A stretch of 64,000 bases of DNA from Annona cherimola (GCA_030490835.1 CM059973.1:47744008-47808007); one strand, 5' to 3'. Positions 11,917-25,148 are shown, counted from the stretch's first letter. Numbers and translations are program-made. Notes: generated by a model from the letters alone, not told the origin.

Positions 11917-11924
11917 TATAAAAG
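11917..11924 (+). promoter_or_regulatory. TATA box of element A 5' LTR
   Basis: TATAAAAG follows the conserved ccagctc; the same box is at 60162-60169 in the 3' LTR. Copia solo LTR S1 ends only 31 bp upstream, separating this box from the rest of its U3 region. Confidence 0.7.
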
Positions 11925-14900
11925 GAGGCACGTCCATATGAGATGAAGCTTGGAAATTTTTTTCTAAGTGCTCAAGCCATTCTCCCCCAAGGAAGCAGCT
12001 CACGTTCCACCCTAGGGCCAGCAAGGAGGAAGAAAGGAGAAGAAAAGAAAGAAGAAAAAAGAAAGAGAAAAAGGAAGAGAAAGATTGCTCAAGTGTTTAG
12101 GGTTTGATTTTCATCAAACAAGTAAGTAGAAGTGATGCTTTGAGCTTTTGATTTTAAGTGTTAAACTCGAAGATTTTTTATATGAAATTGATGCTTAAAG
12201 ACTCCTTAAATGATGATTCAACACGCCCTTTGATTAAATATTGGATGGGTATTCAGTTATATGAATGAATTCTAATGATTTGTGTGGTGGAAATGAAGAT
12301 TAGAATGGGTTATGAGTTTAAAACTCAACTTGATAAAACTCAAATTTAAATGACAAGTTTATGTATTGGATGAATGTTATGTTTAGGTTATGAACATGTT
12401 TTAATGAATTATTTATGTGGATTTAAGCTTAAGATGTGAATTTTAGAAAGAATGGAATGCAAAGTGACCTATATGACTCAATTTCTTCATTTTGATGCTA
12501 AAAATGGTATGAAAATGGGATTGCATGATTTATGAAATTTATGTAGGGTAAAATACCCTAGGGTTAGGGTACTATTGATTCCCAAAAGGATTTTGGAAGA
12601 TAAGCCCCAAATCTGATTTAATGAATTTTATGAAATAATGTCCAAATGAGGCGAAAACGGTAACCGAAATGGTGAAGTAAGTTGCTATTTTGAGAAACGA
12701 TTATTTATGAATGTTAAATATGTGTTAATACCCTAGATTTTAATTAGTAAAATTTGGATTAATTGCTGAAAATTCGGAATTATAAAACTGTTTAGGATTA
12801 AGTGTCAAAAGACACGTTAAACGTGTGAAAAATGGGTTTCAAAGTTGCTGTTTTGGAAACCTATGATTAGTGGATTTAAATTTTATAAAAATATCCTAAA
12901 TAAAGTGATAATTAAGGATAATTATCATGCTGAATTAGAGACTAAGTTTCTGATTTGGAAAATATTATGAAATGCATTATACATGTGTTGCCAAATGGGC
13001 ATATGTGAAGGAATATATATATGCATAGGTGATAAATGACTTATGTAAATTGATTTTGTACAAAAATTCATGAAAATATAGTGAATTTCATGATTATTTA
13101 TCTATTTATATTTTCATGATATTAATTTTGAACTTTGGAATTAATTAATGAGGTTTAAGGCGACAACGTGTGCTTAAAATGAGCACCGATGTGTAAATTT
13201 TGGAAAATAAGTGAAAAATAGTGTATGGAAGGTAATGAACCTTTAAATAATAATTATTGGATTATTATTATGTGATTAAATGATTAACCTAATTATGAGA
13301 TGATATATGTTATGTAATAGCCAATGAAATATGCAAATATGTGCTATTTATGCATAATGACTTGAGAAGTCAAATGAATGATGTATGTAAATGAAAATGG
13401 GTTGGAAAACTAAGTGGAATGCAAGAAAAAGAAATATATGAAATATTAAATTATTTTCGTGTAGGCAAGGGCAAAGAAAAAGCAAACTCGGAAAGCTAAG
13501 GAAACGCAGGTAAGCAAGCAAATTTTCTAAATGACTTTTGTTTTCTAAATTGTTTACATAAATGCAAATTTTTCTCTAACTTGTTTTGATAAAATTGTGA
13601 AAATTATTTCTAATGTATTTAAGGATGGTAATTCCTTAGTTAAATGTGTTGAAATGATGCTTTTATTTCAATGTGATATTATGAAATTTCCTGTGTTAAA
13701 TGTTATGAAAAATGATGTGATTCCAAATTTCTGAATGAAAAATTATGCTAGCATGTTAAAGACGGTTTAATGAAAGTCATGTGCACAAAGTACTAGGTCC
13801 ACCTGAAAGGTGTAATCAGATCGATTGTCTCCCTTTGGTGTGGCCAAGTCGCTAAGATAGGCCCAAGGCCGGCGGCGCCCTCTCTAAAATGGGAGATGAC
13901 AAGGACGGATGGTCGCCTAGCTAGCTTTCATCCTATGAAGGACATGATCATAGTTTTATATTGCATTATGCATGTCGTGCCCGTGATAGGTACAAGAATT
14001 CTGTTTTCAAGATATACTTTTCACAAGGTATAAATTGCTTTCCAAGATATTTAAATAAAAAACTGTTGTCTGAAACGATTTGCCTGTGAAATATAAATAG
14101 CTTGCTTATTGAGTTTCGACTCGCATTTTGACAAGCTACATATATGTCAATTAAAATGCTCACTATTTATGCAAGTATACATGCCATGTCAAGTAATAAA
14201 GAATCAGTAGAGTATCGTTCCCACGAGGATTGTGTTAAACGGAATAGCACCTTGAATCTCAATTGTCTAAGTGAATTGGTAGAATAAATGAGAGTTTTCT
14301 TTTGAAGAATAAAACTAAACTAAACAAAGCAGTAAATGACAAGAGTGAGATGGAGTATTGCTGAGATTGCCTTAAGATGATAAAGATAGGTGGGAATATG
14401 AATTCATTGAATCATACCTATGTTATTTGGTTCCAATTAAGTTAGTTGTGCAGAGATTACTAATCTAGGTTCATTCATATTCATATATGTCTTCCAACAC
14501 ATACAAACTTAACCAAGTTTTAGATATGCTATGTTCCCATGCATACAAGTAAAACTATGTTGATAACCATATAACCTAATCATGATTACACAGGGTTAAT
14601 AGGTATATTCCTATCCATATTAACATCTAACACAACATGAGTTAGAATATCTGTGCCTTATATATGGATCTTATTCAAATCCCACTTTTCCAAGCATGAA
14701 TCTGAATATTAGATCAATCCACAAGGTTGCAAGGCTTGTAAATGCATTAAGCATGATATATAAAGGTAATCTCAAGTAATACAAGTCATAGCACAACAGT
14801 ATTATCAATTCAAGTATAAGAAAATCAAATATCATAAGCTATGAGTTCAAATCCTACATATCTCCCACCATAAGAAGGTTTAGCCCATTAACATGACTTC

Positions 14901-15279
14901 AATTTCCATTAAAATCGAGTTACAATCATCTCCAAGAACACAGAGAAAAGGAAAGAGAATGAGAAAGAGAAGAACTAAATTCCGGAAGCTTCCACCAGCG
15001 AGATCGGATCTCCACTTTCGTTTGCGATGGAAAACGGATCTTTTTCCTTCTCTATGCGGCTGCTCTAGCGGCTCTCTCCACGCCTCTGCTCCTCTCTCCT
15101 CTGGAACTCTTGGTTTCTATTTAAACATAACAGCTTGTGCAGCAAAACCCGCATGTACGGATGCGTATTGGAGCCTAGGCGCCAACTCTCTGGAGCTGCG
15201 TAACTTAGAAACCTTTCTGGAAACCCTAGGACTTCATGCCTTGGCGCCTAGGTGCCAACTAGGGGTGTTAACGAATCGG

Positions 15280-15430
15280 GTTGAACGGGTTGGAGCCTAA
15301 TCCTAATCCTAACCCATTTAATATATCTCAACCCTAATCCGTTTATTAACTCATTTTAAAAACTTCAACCCTAACCCATTTACAACCCATTTAATAAACG
15401 GGTTAACGGGTTGTTAACGGGTTGTGTTTG
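15280..15430. repeat. hAT subterminal CGGGTT repeats, left end
   Basis: Repeats of gggttgaacgggttgg, aacccattt and aacgggttaacggg occur in both orientations. They mirror the cluster at 19640-19815 next to the other inverted end, and are probably transposase-binding sites. Confidence 0.75.
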
Positions 15431-16024
15431 TTACTAATTTTCATGCTAAAAACCTTCAATAAAGTCTATAAAATTAAATAAATTAAATAATTTGAAGCTA
15501 ACATACCGGAAATTTAATTTATTTTGGCTTGAAAACATCGGCTCAAATATCAAGTCATCTCTTTAATGTCAATTCCTATTTCAAAATACAACATATTTTA
15601 TTTGTATCAAACAATTCAATCAACGATTCAACGCTATAACTATGGAACTCATAAACATACATTTGAGAAGAATTAAGTAAGACTTCTATTAAGAAAGTAA
15701 GACTTTCATTATAATAAACTCAAACAATCACATTTCAAAAATTCAAATATCACATACTGTTACACATGATTGTCTTAAAACACATAATGATAAATAGAGT
15801 TCAGAGTTCAAACAACTTCGATCTAAAAATAAAAACAACAAGTAACTGTTTTATGCTCTCCAAACTTGATAGTTCTTCATCCACTTTCTTCATTTTATTC
15901 AATATCATTTTAGTCCTGAAAATATATAGTAAAATAAAACAGATATTAGAAAACAGTTAAACATATAAAACTAAGTTGTAAAAGATTAAAGAACTACATA
16001 AGCAGTCTAAATTTTACTATTACC

Positions 16025-18193
16025 TCAATTAAGATCCAACTGGTGGAGAAAATCAATACTTGTCTTAAGATTAACAGAAGTTGTTATAGCTGCAAAATTA
16101 TTGAAAAGTGTCAATAAATATGTGAACAGAAATAAAATAGAATATCATAAAGTATGAAAATCAGTTTAAAAAGATAAAAAGTAAATACTTGATTCGGTTG
16201 CTTCAATTTCTGTCAAGTTCTCCTCAACTCCTAGAGGTTGTGGTGATGCTTTGATCCAATCCTGTGCACAAACCAAAATCTCCACAAGTCATGGTGTTAG
16301 AGAGCTTCTGAATTGATCCAGTACACGTCCACCTGTGCTAAAAGCTGATTCCGAAGCAATCGTAGACACTGGAATTGCCAAAATATCTTGTGCTAGATGA
16401 GACAATATCTTGTAGTCCTTAATTTTAGACTACCATGCCAAAATATCAAACCCAGGTGCCCTGCCCACACTCGGTTCTTCTAGATATTGATCCACTTCTG
16501 TTTTTGAGTATTTACGCTTCGAGAACCAATCACACTGATACCATGCATCATCTTCACCAACATCATCCAAGTTCATATTAACCTCATCCACCTTATCACT
16601 ACTGCCATCCTTAGATATAGTCTCACAAAGCTCAGTTTTATAAACAGTATACAACTCATACAATTTTTCCTTCACTTTCTGACTAATTTCCAATGCTTTC
16701 TCTAATCCATGACTCATTTCATAACACCATTCAACATATCCCAATTTGTATCATGGATCTAATACCACAACTATGATTAATAAAATGTTCATCTTCTCAA
16801 AAGTCCCCCAATACTTATCAAATTTATCTTTCATTTTTATAGACATTTGTCTCAAGTTCACATCAGATGACTTTTGAAGAGAGAGCAAGAGCCTTTCAAT
16901 CTTACAAACTTCCACAAAATAAATATTTGAAGTGCAATACAAAGAACCAGATACACGAGTAGTGATGTGATAAAACTTCTCCAAAAATTTACAAATTACT
17001 CTAGCATTCTCCCAATCTTCATCAGTTGGAGGACTGTTTGATCTAAAAACATTATCTTTATCAGCAAGGCAATCAAATGCCTTTTGATATTTTAAAGCAG
17101 ATTCCAACATTAAGTATGTAGAGTTCCAACGAGTTGGTACATCCAAGCATAGAGAATGTTGACATGTAATTTCTTCCTCCTCAGTGCACATTTTGAATTT
17201 TTGGAGCCTACTTGGAGAACTTTTCACATATCTAACAGTAGACCGGATTCGAAATATTGAATATTTGATTTCATCTATACCATCTTTGACAATTAAATTT
17301 ATAATATGTGCAGCACATCTAACATGCAAATATTCCCCACCACATAGCAAAGCATTCTTTTTTAACATTCTTCTCCCAAAATTCTTTATAGCAACATCAT
17401 TGGAAGAAGCATTATCCACAGTGATAGTGCAGATTTTCTTAATGCCCCAACTTTTAAGACCCAACTCAAGAGACTGTGCAATAATATCCCCGGTGTGTGG
17501 TGATGGGAGAATACAAAAGCAAATAATCCTCTTTTGTATCTTCCACTTTATATCAATGTAATGTGCGGTGAGACACAAGTATCCTTGATTTTGGTTTGAA
17601 GTCCATAAATCAGTAGTCAAGGAAATACGATTAACTGATTGTTGAAAAATACTTTCTAGCTTTTCCCTTTCTGACATATAAATATCCACACAATCTTTAG
17701 TAATTGTAGCTCTTGTGACAATGTTAAATCTTGGTTGCAAAGATTTACAAAACTGACGAAAGCCATTCTTTTCAACAAACTTAAAAGGTAATTCATCTTC
17801 AATGATCATGCGTGCCATTGCCTTCCTAGAGAATTCTTGATCAAATTTCCAGTTACTTAAAACATTTCCATCTCCTGATCCTGCACTAATTGAAAATGTC
17901 AATAATTGCTGTTTTTTATCTCTATTACCATGGGGATACTTAGGGCATTGACTATCCAAGTGTCTTTTAAGTGTCGTTATACCATGACCACTGTTACATT
18001 CATATGATTTCTTGCAATAGTTGCATTTTCATGTCCCTAAAAGCTTCCCGTTTTCATCTTTATCTTTAGTAAAATGTTCCCACACCGCTGAAGTTAACTT
18101 CCTAACCCTTTTTGCCTTAGATTTAATCATAGATGATGAAGCAACTTCAGATTCAAGTGTGGGTTGATTAATTTCCATGCACTCTTCATCCAT
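16025..18193 (-). pseudogene. hAT transposase (BED zinc finger, RICESLEEPER-like), four nonsense codons
   Basis: The ATG is at 18193. The main exon ends at 16189 (GAATCAA|GTATTT) and a last exon at 16089-16025 restores phase, giving 690 codons. The N-terminal BED finger has CNYC, then the His pair in TTLKRH and C-terminal residues. The catalytic core shows TTDLWTSNQNQGY and ITVDNASSND. The C-terminal dimerisation domain has LAQDILAIPVSTIASESAFS. There is no frameshift. Four in-frame stops remain (codons 55, 481, 588, 635): three TGA where CGA is plausible, and one TAG after LAW where family members have a second Trp. It is inactive as written but close to intact. Related plant proteins include domesticated DAYSLEEPER-type genes, but the inverted ends mark this as a transposon. 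Confidence 0.9.
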
Positions 18194-19639
18194 ATTCAAT
18201 ACCTAAAGAGCATAAATGAATGACCCAAAATTTATCCCAATAATCAGAAGGCCTGTGGTTGCAAATCCCAACACCAAAAGCCAAGTTGACTGAATAGAAA
18301 GGTCTCCTGCAGCTATTGGTAAGTAAGGCTTGTTCACTCTGTCAATGAAATAGGAACAGATTTGTTATAATTTGTGAATTAAGGCTCAGAACCTAATACC
18401 TATGCAAATGCATTAGTCAAGTTCCAGCACATTCATGACATCATTTGTTGTGTCCAAATCAGAGCAACATATGGAAAGAATAGTCATCTCAACATGCAGC
18501 AAAGAGGAAAACTCTTTTTTATATACAACAGGAAATTTTTCAATAAAAAAATTTTATATGCTCAGCTGCATTGCAATCAATTGGTGAATTCAAAAGAGAA
18601 GCTCAACTATGTAGAGATTTCCCGAGTTGTGCAGTCGAAGAAGATGGTTTTGGGGGCTCTGAAGCAGATGCAGCAGGTTTTCCAGCCTTCATGAACCATT
18701 TCCTGATATTAGCCTAAAATTTGAAAATAATAAGAAATCAAAAGCTCTAGTAAAGACAACAAATTAAATTAAAAACAGAAAAACATAGACCAAAGTTGCT
18801 ATTCCTTGCAGAATAAGGATCATCACAACTTCCAATACACAATAGATAATATCCAGAATCTTTTTACGTTTTCATTATCTTTTGGTTTCCCGTGCAGACA
18901 GTTTGGATGATATTGATCAATGCCCCACAAAGAGCACCAACCTAGTGATGCCAATCAGGTGAGAGCATCATTAACCAAGGCATACGAAATTACGAATGGA
19001 CGTCAGGTACTCAGGTCTGCGAAATAAACAACTAAGTCTCCTAAAAATGCCCTTTTCTCCATGATAATTAATAAATCGATACAAATCACCAACATAAAAT
19101 CCGTGGTATTGGGGAAAAAAATGTCACAAGATCAATAAGGCCGGGTTGCAGGCTTCAGCTAATCGTAACGATCCTGAACGAGAAAGCACAAAAATTGCAG
19201 AAAGTCTACGGAAGATACGCGGGAAGAAAAAAAGAAGAAGAAAGAAGGCGAGAATTTACTCACAGATTCTGAGAAGAAGGGCTTTGATTTTGCGTGCAAT
19301 TCATCGCATGGCCGTGGCGGGATCTAAAAAGGGAGAAGAAAAATAAAGAGATTAGGGCAGACCGGCAGAGGAAGAGAGGGGGGGTGGGCCGATGAGAGGA
19401 GACGGGTGAAGCGAGTACTCGCGCGAGGGGAGGAAAACGCGGGTTGGAGCCTGGAGGCCGATTTCCAGCCAGTGCTGTTGCTAACGCAAGTTACGCGGAG
19501 ATGAAATCTGAAACCGCAGATGAACTGATGAAGTATCTGGCAGGCGCGGGATAAGAGAGCGGGAAGAGACTGGCCGAAAAAACAATTTCCATATAAATAT
19601 TACATATATATTATAATATATTATATTAAATGAGACTTA

Positions 19640-19815
19640 TACGGGTTAAACGGGTTGAACGGGTTGGACGGGTTGCAAAGACTCAACCCTAATCCGTTTA
19701 TTTAATTAAATGGTTGAACGGGTTGGCGGATTATAACCCATTTATTCAAAAATCCCAATCCAAACCCATTTATTAACGGGTTGGACGAGCGGGTTAACGG
19801 GTTGACCATGACCAT
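19640..19815. repeat. hAT subterminal CGGGTT repeats, right end
   Basis: At least six close copies of acgggttRRacgggtt-type units and their complements lie just inside the right terminal inverted repeat. Confidence 0.75.
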
Positions 19816-20234
19816 TAACACCCCTAGTGCCAACTCTCTAGAATCAATGTGACTTGTGACTTCAAAAACCTTTAGAACTTTGCTTGCGTGTTGATGAAGT
19901 GGCGCCTAGGTGCCAATTCTCTGGATGTAATGTGTTGTGTGAAGTGTTGGAGATTCTGGCAAAGGCCTGTAGAATTGCGCCTGGGCGCCAACCCCATGCT
20001 CCTTCACTTGGCTCTGTTCTGCATTCGACTTGCTCGCGTGCTTGTAATTCTTCGTCCTTCCTGTAAAAATGAATGAAACTAAATAAATGAACTAAAAATG
20101 CCTAATTTATACTAAAAATACATAAAAACTACATAATGCTCCTAAAATGCAAAGCGAGTGAAAATTTAGCTAAATGGATGCAAACTAAACCTAATCTCTT
20201 GGACTAACACGTAAAAATAGTCTGAAATAGGCCA

Positions 20235-20262
20235 TGATAACTCGTATTTTTACGAGTTATCA
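20235..20262 (-). repeat. Perfect terminal hairpin of element T LTR (copy 1)
   Basis: Arms TGATAACTCGTA and TACGAGTTATCA are exact reverse complements around a 4-base loop. In element sense this is the first 28 bases of the LTR (start of U3), flush with its end. The same 28 bases lie at 28705-28732. Confidence 0.95.
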
Positions 20263-20275
20263 TACCCCCAAACTT
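20263..20275 (-). other. Polypurine tract of element T
   Basis: Read on minus, AAGTTTGGGGGTA ends directly at the 3' LTR. A second, similar tract with seven G is at about 21285-21300, 1 kb further inside. Confidence 0.75.
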
Positions 20276-21406
20276 AAATATTGCTAGTCCTCAAGCAACA
20301 CATGCAAACACAATGAATGAATAAAATGAATGAATTTGGACTCCATCAACTCAACCTGCTTCCCAATATGCTTCTATCAATCTATTTCTCTATTCAACAT
20401 GATCGAGAATAATCTAAACTTGAAAAATCATCCATTTCTCAAAACAGGACATGCATATTCATTTATCATTCGCAAACCAAGTCGCATGTAGATGATAGTA
20501 GTCCTAGTACAAAGTGATAATTCAACATTTTAATCTTCCTCTTGATCAAAAGAAACTTGTTAGAAAATCAATACAAAACAGGTGAACCAAGGTTTAAGCT
20601 GAACTGACTGGTCAAAGATCATGGTAATCATTCACTGGATTCCAATTTGCCTGACTGCACATTCTTTCCTCTCCCAAACATATTGCAAAAATCTTCTCAC
20701 CATATTTTAGGATATCCAAAAATCTATTTTTTTTGGCTCCCCTCACCATATTTTAGGGTATCTAGAGAAAGTTATCTTTTTAAAGCGTTCTTACTGTGAT
20801 TTTCCTTTGCTTTTTTTATGCGAACCTTAACATTTTTTGATGCCAAGTCCCAGTTACTTAGCTTAGGTCAATCACCCCCTTTTATTGTTCTGATAACTTA
20901 AAGTAGAGATATTGAACATGCAAGAATTTTTTTGTGAAATATTACCATTTTCGAGACCATTAATTCCCTTAAAGCACGTGGTTCACATTTGTTTAACTCA
21001 ATTCTTATCATTTCAGTTGAAAAGATTAGCATAAAATTAAATTATAACAATGTATTATGAGATTCTCATGATTCATTTACATGTTACTTGTAAATTTCTT
21101 TAACACATAGTCCTTAGCCTAAATTTTTGATTTTTCATAAAATCGATTTCAAGTTTAAAGTTTTTCTCAACCTTGCATATATTTCATCAAAATGGATTGA
21201 AACAAGATAATTTTCACAAGCAAAATTTGACATGATATGCAATCTAAACAAAACATGGAAAACAAACCTACGATCGAGAATTATACACCCCCCCAAACTT
21301 GAGAGACGCGCCGTCCTCAATGCAAGCAACTACATGAAACCTACATGATCATAGACCGAGAAATAAATACAAAAAAGAATATAAAATGGAAAGGACAGGT
21401 ACTCCC
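20276..21406. other. Element T non-coding 3' internal region
   Basis: This is AT-rich, with no coding frame recognised. It contains the second purine tract (21285-21300, minus) followed in element sense by tgtataattctcg, which resembles the true LTR start. Confidence 0.45.
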
Positions 21407-21700
21407 CTATGCGTCTGATGCGGAGGAGTCGTCGTCGTCGCGCTCACTTTCTTCACCAGGCTGATGTGAAGATTGACCAAAATAGGCTCGGAACTCGAGA
21501 GGTGTCAATGGGAATGGTGGTAAAGCCTTCATATCAATCTATCGGTCCTCCATGAGTCTGCGAAAGTGCTCCTTCATAGCCCGATTAGACAACTGTAGAA
21601 ACCGGGCTTAGGCTGCCGTTAGATTCTCCAAGTTGGTCAGCCTCACATTGGTTGGGAGCGGTTGCGAGTCATGTCCCAAATATATTCTATAGAAGCTCTT
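21407..21700 (-). pseudogene. Degraded 3' ORF of element T
   Basis: The minus frame ends SERDDDDSSASDA then TAG at 21407-21409. It contains ARFLQLSNRAMKEHFRRL and LPPFPLTPLEFRAYF. Two in-frame stops are TAA and TAG where CAA and CAG would fit. It resembles the C-terminus of the 'putative plant transposon protein' ORFs carried near the 3' end of Athila/Tat-type elements; that assignment is from memory of the family's style and is tentative. Its N-terminal limit is not clear. Confidence 0.5.
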
Positions 21701-22620
21701 CTCAGGCAATTCGTCTCAAATTTCAAGCCATATTATCGATACCACAAGTGCAGTCCATAAAGTCCTCTCCCACTACCTTGAACTCTTAGCCCAAATACAA
21801 TAATGAAACAGCTTAAATAAAAAATTTATCCACAAGCAACACATCCTCATGCCCGCAAATATATGAGAAATGTAAACCACCCACTTGCACATCTTTTACT
21901 TAAAATAATAAAATAGGTGATTCACTAAAAGCAGTAAAACAAATTACGTAGAACTTCAACGGTCCAAAATATGCAAAGATGGAGGGTTTTGATATTGAAC
22001 ATGATATCAACTAAGCAAACCATGGTTGTCATGTCGACGGGTTTGAAAAAATCTTTCCGTTGATATGTGGTAGCTCCCGTAACTCCTTTAGGATCAAAAG
22101 TTATGGCCAGTTGAAGTTGGTATGCTAGAAACTCGTATTTTGCTGTTTTTTTTATGCTGTCTGGGGGGTAGCACCGGGGCGCTAAAAATTGAGGCCTAGG
22201 TGCCAACTTGCTTACTCAAAGCTTGCAACATGTTATTTCCTTGAAAAATATGGTGCCGGAGCGCCACTTCTCTGATACCAACTTGCTAGAACATGTTCTT
22301 TTACGAAACTTAGCACCGGGCACCAAAAATTGAAGCCGGGACCTCACTCAAACTGCATTGTCTTGTCTTGAATGGTGAATATAAACTTGAAACTCCTTGA
22401 TTCCATCATTTATCAACTTGAAAGTGGATTGAAAGTCCATATTTGAGCATGATAATTCTGTCTTTCCTTGTCTTGGGAGATGACTACTTTATTCTTGAAA
22501 CAAAAATAAAAAAGTGTAATGGGTTGCCTCCCATTCAGGGCTAAATTTATCGTCTTTAGCTCGACGTTGCATTATGATTAGCCAATTCCTGCTCTATCGA
22601 ACTTCCTTCCATGCGGATTG
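21701..22620. other. Element T internal region left of S2
   Basis: This is internal sequence of T up to the S2 insertion. The 93-residue minus frame at 21925-22206 has no recognisable domain. Phrases such as cctaggtgccaactt near 22195 resemble those in the LTRs. Confidence 0.4.
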
Positions 22621-24283
22621 TGTTGGAAATATGTGAAAAATAAGCTAAATCTATGTTTTGATGATTAACAAATCAATTTGTGTAAGTCTTGGCTACTAAC
22701 ATGTTTGTGGAAGTGATTAAAGGATATACATTTGAAGAAAAAGAAGCATGGCAGGTTAAGCCGATTTCCAAGTCGACTCAAGCATCGAATTAAGGCCAAG
22801 TCGATCCCCAAGTCGACTCCAACATCGACTTCGAGGCGTCGTTACCTTCCAGAGTTGAAAATGGAGAGCTGAACTGCCGAAGTCGCAAACGAAGTCGACT
22901 CCAATATCGACTTCAACATGACAAAACCTTCCAGAGTTGAAGTCCAGACCCCGAAGTGCCGAAGTCGCACCCCAAGTCGACTCCACTTGCGACTTGAGGT
23001 GAAGTCGCAGACGAAGTCGACTCCGGCATCGACTCCGATCGGGCAGAAGAAAAATTTCAGAAGACAAGTTGGGATTAACTGATTTCAAGACAAACTTGTA
23101 TGAAGATGAAGATCAAGCCAACCTAGATGTTCAAACTGAAACATATGAAGACTAATCGAAGTCCAAGCAAGATGCATAAACTCAACCAAGAACTTGTTCA
23201 AGATTACATGATTCAAGACTCATGGATTCGAGGCTTACAAAGCATGGAGCTAATGAAAGCAAGCTAAAGTGAAGACACAATGATTCAAAAAGAAATGAAA
23301 AATGCAAAAGAACAACAAGGCATGAAGAAATCTAAGCGAAACAAAAGCATCCCAAAGATTTGAAGTTCGTCAAGCTAACTGACGAGGTGAAGTCGCATAC
23401 CGAAGTCGACTTCACCTACGACTTGGGTCAAGTCGATGACCAAGTCGACCCAGCAAGGAACTTGAAGTTGCTACGGACAGGCGAAGTCGCACCCGAAGTC
23501 GACTCCATCTGCGACTTGGGAGAAGTCGCACCCGAAGTTGACTCCACCTGCGACTTGGGTCGCAACGGTCGGAAAATATTCGAACATTGGCGCATTAAAT
23601 GCGAGCCACCTACCTTCAAACGTTCGGATTCCCTCCACAATTATAAAAGGCATTCAATGTGAACGAGGGAGATAGCTGAGATTCATTAACTGCTCATAAC
23701 TCCTATCTCTAAAGAGCTTCAAGTGATCAAGTCAATCCTTAGAAGAAGAACTTTGCTTCAAACTGCTAAAGCTCAACTGCTGATTCTTCAAAGCCAACAC
23801 TACAAGTTCTTCATTGCGCCAAACTGCTTCTACACAACTGTAACGTGTAGATTCTGTTGTTATTATTATTATTGTTGTATTGAACTTGATTTAGTTTGAG
23901 GAACTAAGATCAAGTGTAAGCAAAGTAGTGTGTGATTGGAGTGGAACTCATCACCTACTTGTGCTGTGATTTGTTGATGCCCCCTAGAGCTAGAATCTAG
24001 AAGAGAGCAGTGGCTCTAGTTGTATTTGTGTAATACAATAGTGGAACCTAAGTCACAAGGGGTGTGAGCTTGGAAGAGTGGAGTAGGGAGGTTGCCCGAA
24101 CCACTATAAAATATTGTGTGTTGATTTATATTTCTGCTCTCTACATTATATTGCTTTCCATTTCGTTTCTTCATTAAGGGAACTAGATTAATCCGGGGTA
24201 AAGTTTCTGTTTAAGTTATAAATTTTTAAATACCCAATTCACCCCTCCCCTCTTGGGTAATTGCCATTAACTCGGGACCAACA
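22621..24283 (+). mobile_element. Copia-family solo LTR S2
   Basis: 1663 bp, TGTTGGAAATATG to GGGACCAACA, with TSD GATTG (22616-22620, 24284-24288). It carries eight GTCGAC modules and a TATA box at 23642-23650. It is nearly identical to S1 except for loss of about 60 bp in the first array, so both are recent. It sits inside the internal region of T. Confidence 0.93.
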
Positions 24284-24446
24284 GATTGTGCACTGGAAGT
24301 TCGGCTCTTTTCTTAGCCTCTTCAAATGGATCCGTTAGCCTCTTTTCTTGAATTTAATAGAGACTATAGAAGAGGTTTTCAGGGTCTTGAACAAATGATG
24401 ACTTCAAGATGTTGCTTTCCAAGGATTTGCATTGATCGATTAAGTT

Positions 24447-25148
24447 TTATTGCACCTGAATTTCAGGAAGACAAATTAGAGGAGTGTTGTTATGATAATT
24501 TCCAACTTTCTCCACTATATCAACCTCTATTTCTTCGTCAATTTCTTCTTCCACTTCTTGACTTTCCATTGGCTCGGCCACTTGTTCAAGAACATGCTGA
24601 GGTACAGTTTGTTCTATCATATTTATTGATATATCTGCATTAGTAGTCAGAGTGACTTCATAGTCCTGTTCCAACTCATCTTCCACTGAAATTTCTTCTA
24701 TATGACCAAAAGACGCTTCTTGATGCCGGCATTGGAGTGCAATAGCCAATTGCTCCACCTGTTTCTCCATGTTCTCATTAAACTGCATTTGACTCTTCAT
24801 GAATTGCATGAACATGTCCTCTAAAGATGAATTGCTTTCAGGTGGTGATGGCTCCCCTTCTTGATATACTTGAAATTCTGTTGGCATCATATTTTCTAAT
24901 TGCAGGTCTCCATAGTTGTCTTGTACATTATTAGAATGATCAAGATATCCCACAGATGCTGAGTAATATACGCATTGAATTGACAAATGTCCCTCGGCTC
25001 CACACAAATCGCAATAAGTTGAATAAAAATTGTTCATATCCTACATTTGATTGTCAAAATCTGCAAATTGAGTTGGAAGTGTCCTTGTATTGTCATACTC
25101 ATGAAAACCCTTTGTACTTGGTGTTGAAAATTCTGCATTTGAAGCCAT
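24447..25148 (-). pseudogene. Element T short zinc-knuckle ORF
   Basis: Starting at the ATG at 25148 (MASNAEFSTPSTK), about 234 codons run to 24447. One in-frame TAG falls after DNQM, followed by a run to the CCHC knuckle CDLCGAEGHLSIQC, then a Glu-rich acidic C-terminus. The knuckle and following NMEKQVEQLA stretch resemble the part of Athila/Tat Gag after the capsid domain; the capsid part itself is absent. A TTTCAG just upstream could be a splice acceptor. It probably binds element RNA, but with no capsid it cannot form particles alone. Confidence 0.7.

Larger units (their letters stand above)
15260..19826 (-). mobile_element. hAT-superfamily DNA transposon, 4.57 kb
   Basis: The 8-bp TSD GTGCCAAC (15252-15259, 19827-19834) flanks 12-bp inverted ends TAGGGGTGTTAA and TTAACACCCCTA. 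Both subterminal regions (15280-15430 and 19640-19815) are packed with short CGGGTT/AACGGGTT repeats, the kind of site hAT transposases bind. It encodes one transposase on the minus strand. An 8-bp TSD with such ends is characteristic of hAT elements. Confidence 0.93.
14129..20262 (-). repeat. Element T 3' LTR (holds the hAT insertion)
   Basis: Segments 14129-15259 and 19835-20262 align with 25306-28732 with few differences, so T is young. It contains several copies of a ggcgccaactctctgg-like phrase; the hAT element landed in one of them. The open frame at 14893-15300 (plus) lies wholly in this repeat and also appears, altered, in the other LTR. Confidence 0.88.

Noticed and set aside
14893..15300. 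135-codon plus-strand frame in the T LTR
   Set aside because: It is antisense in the LTR; the other LTR copy carries stops and a changed frame, and it ends in the hAT terminus.
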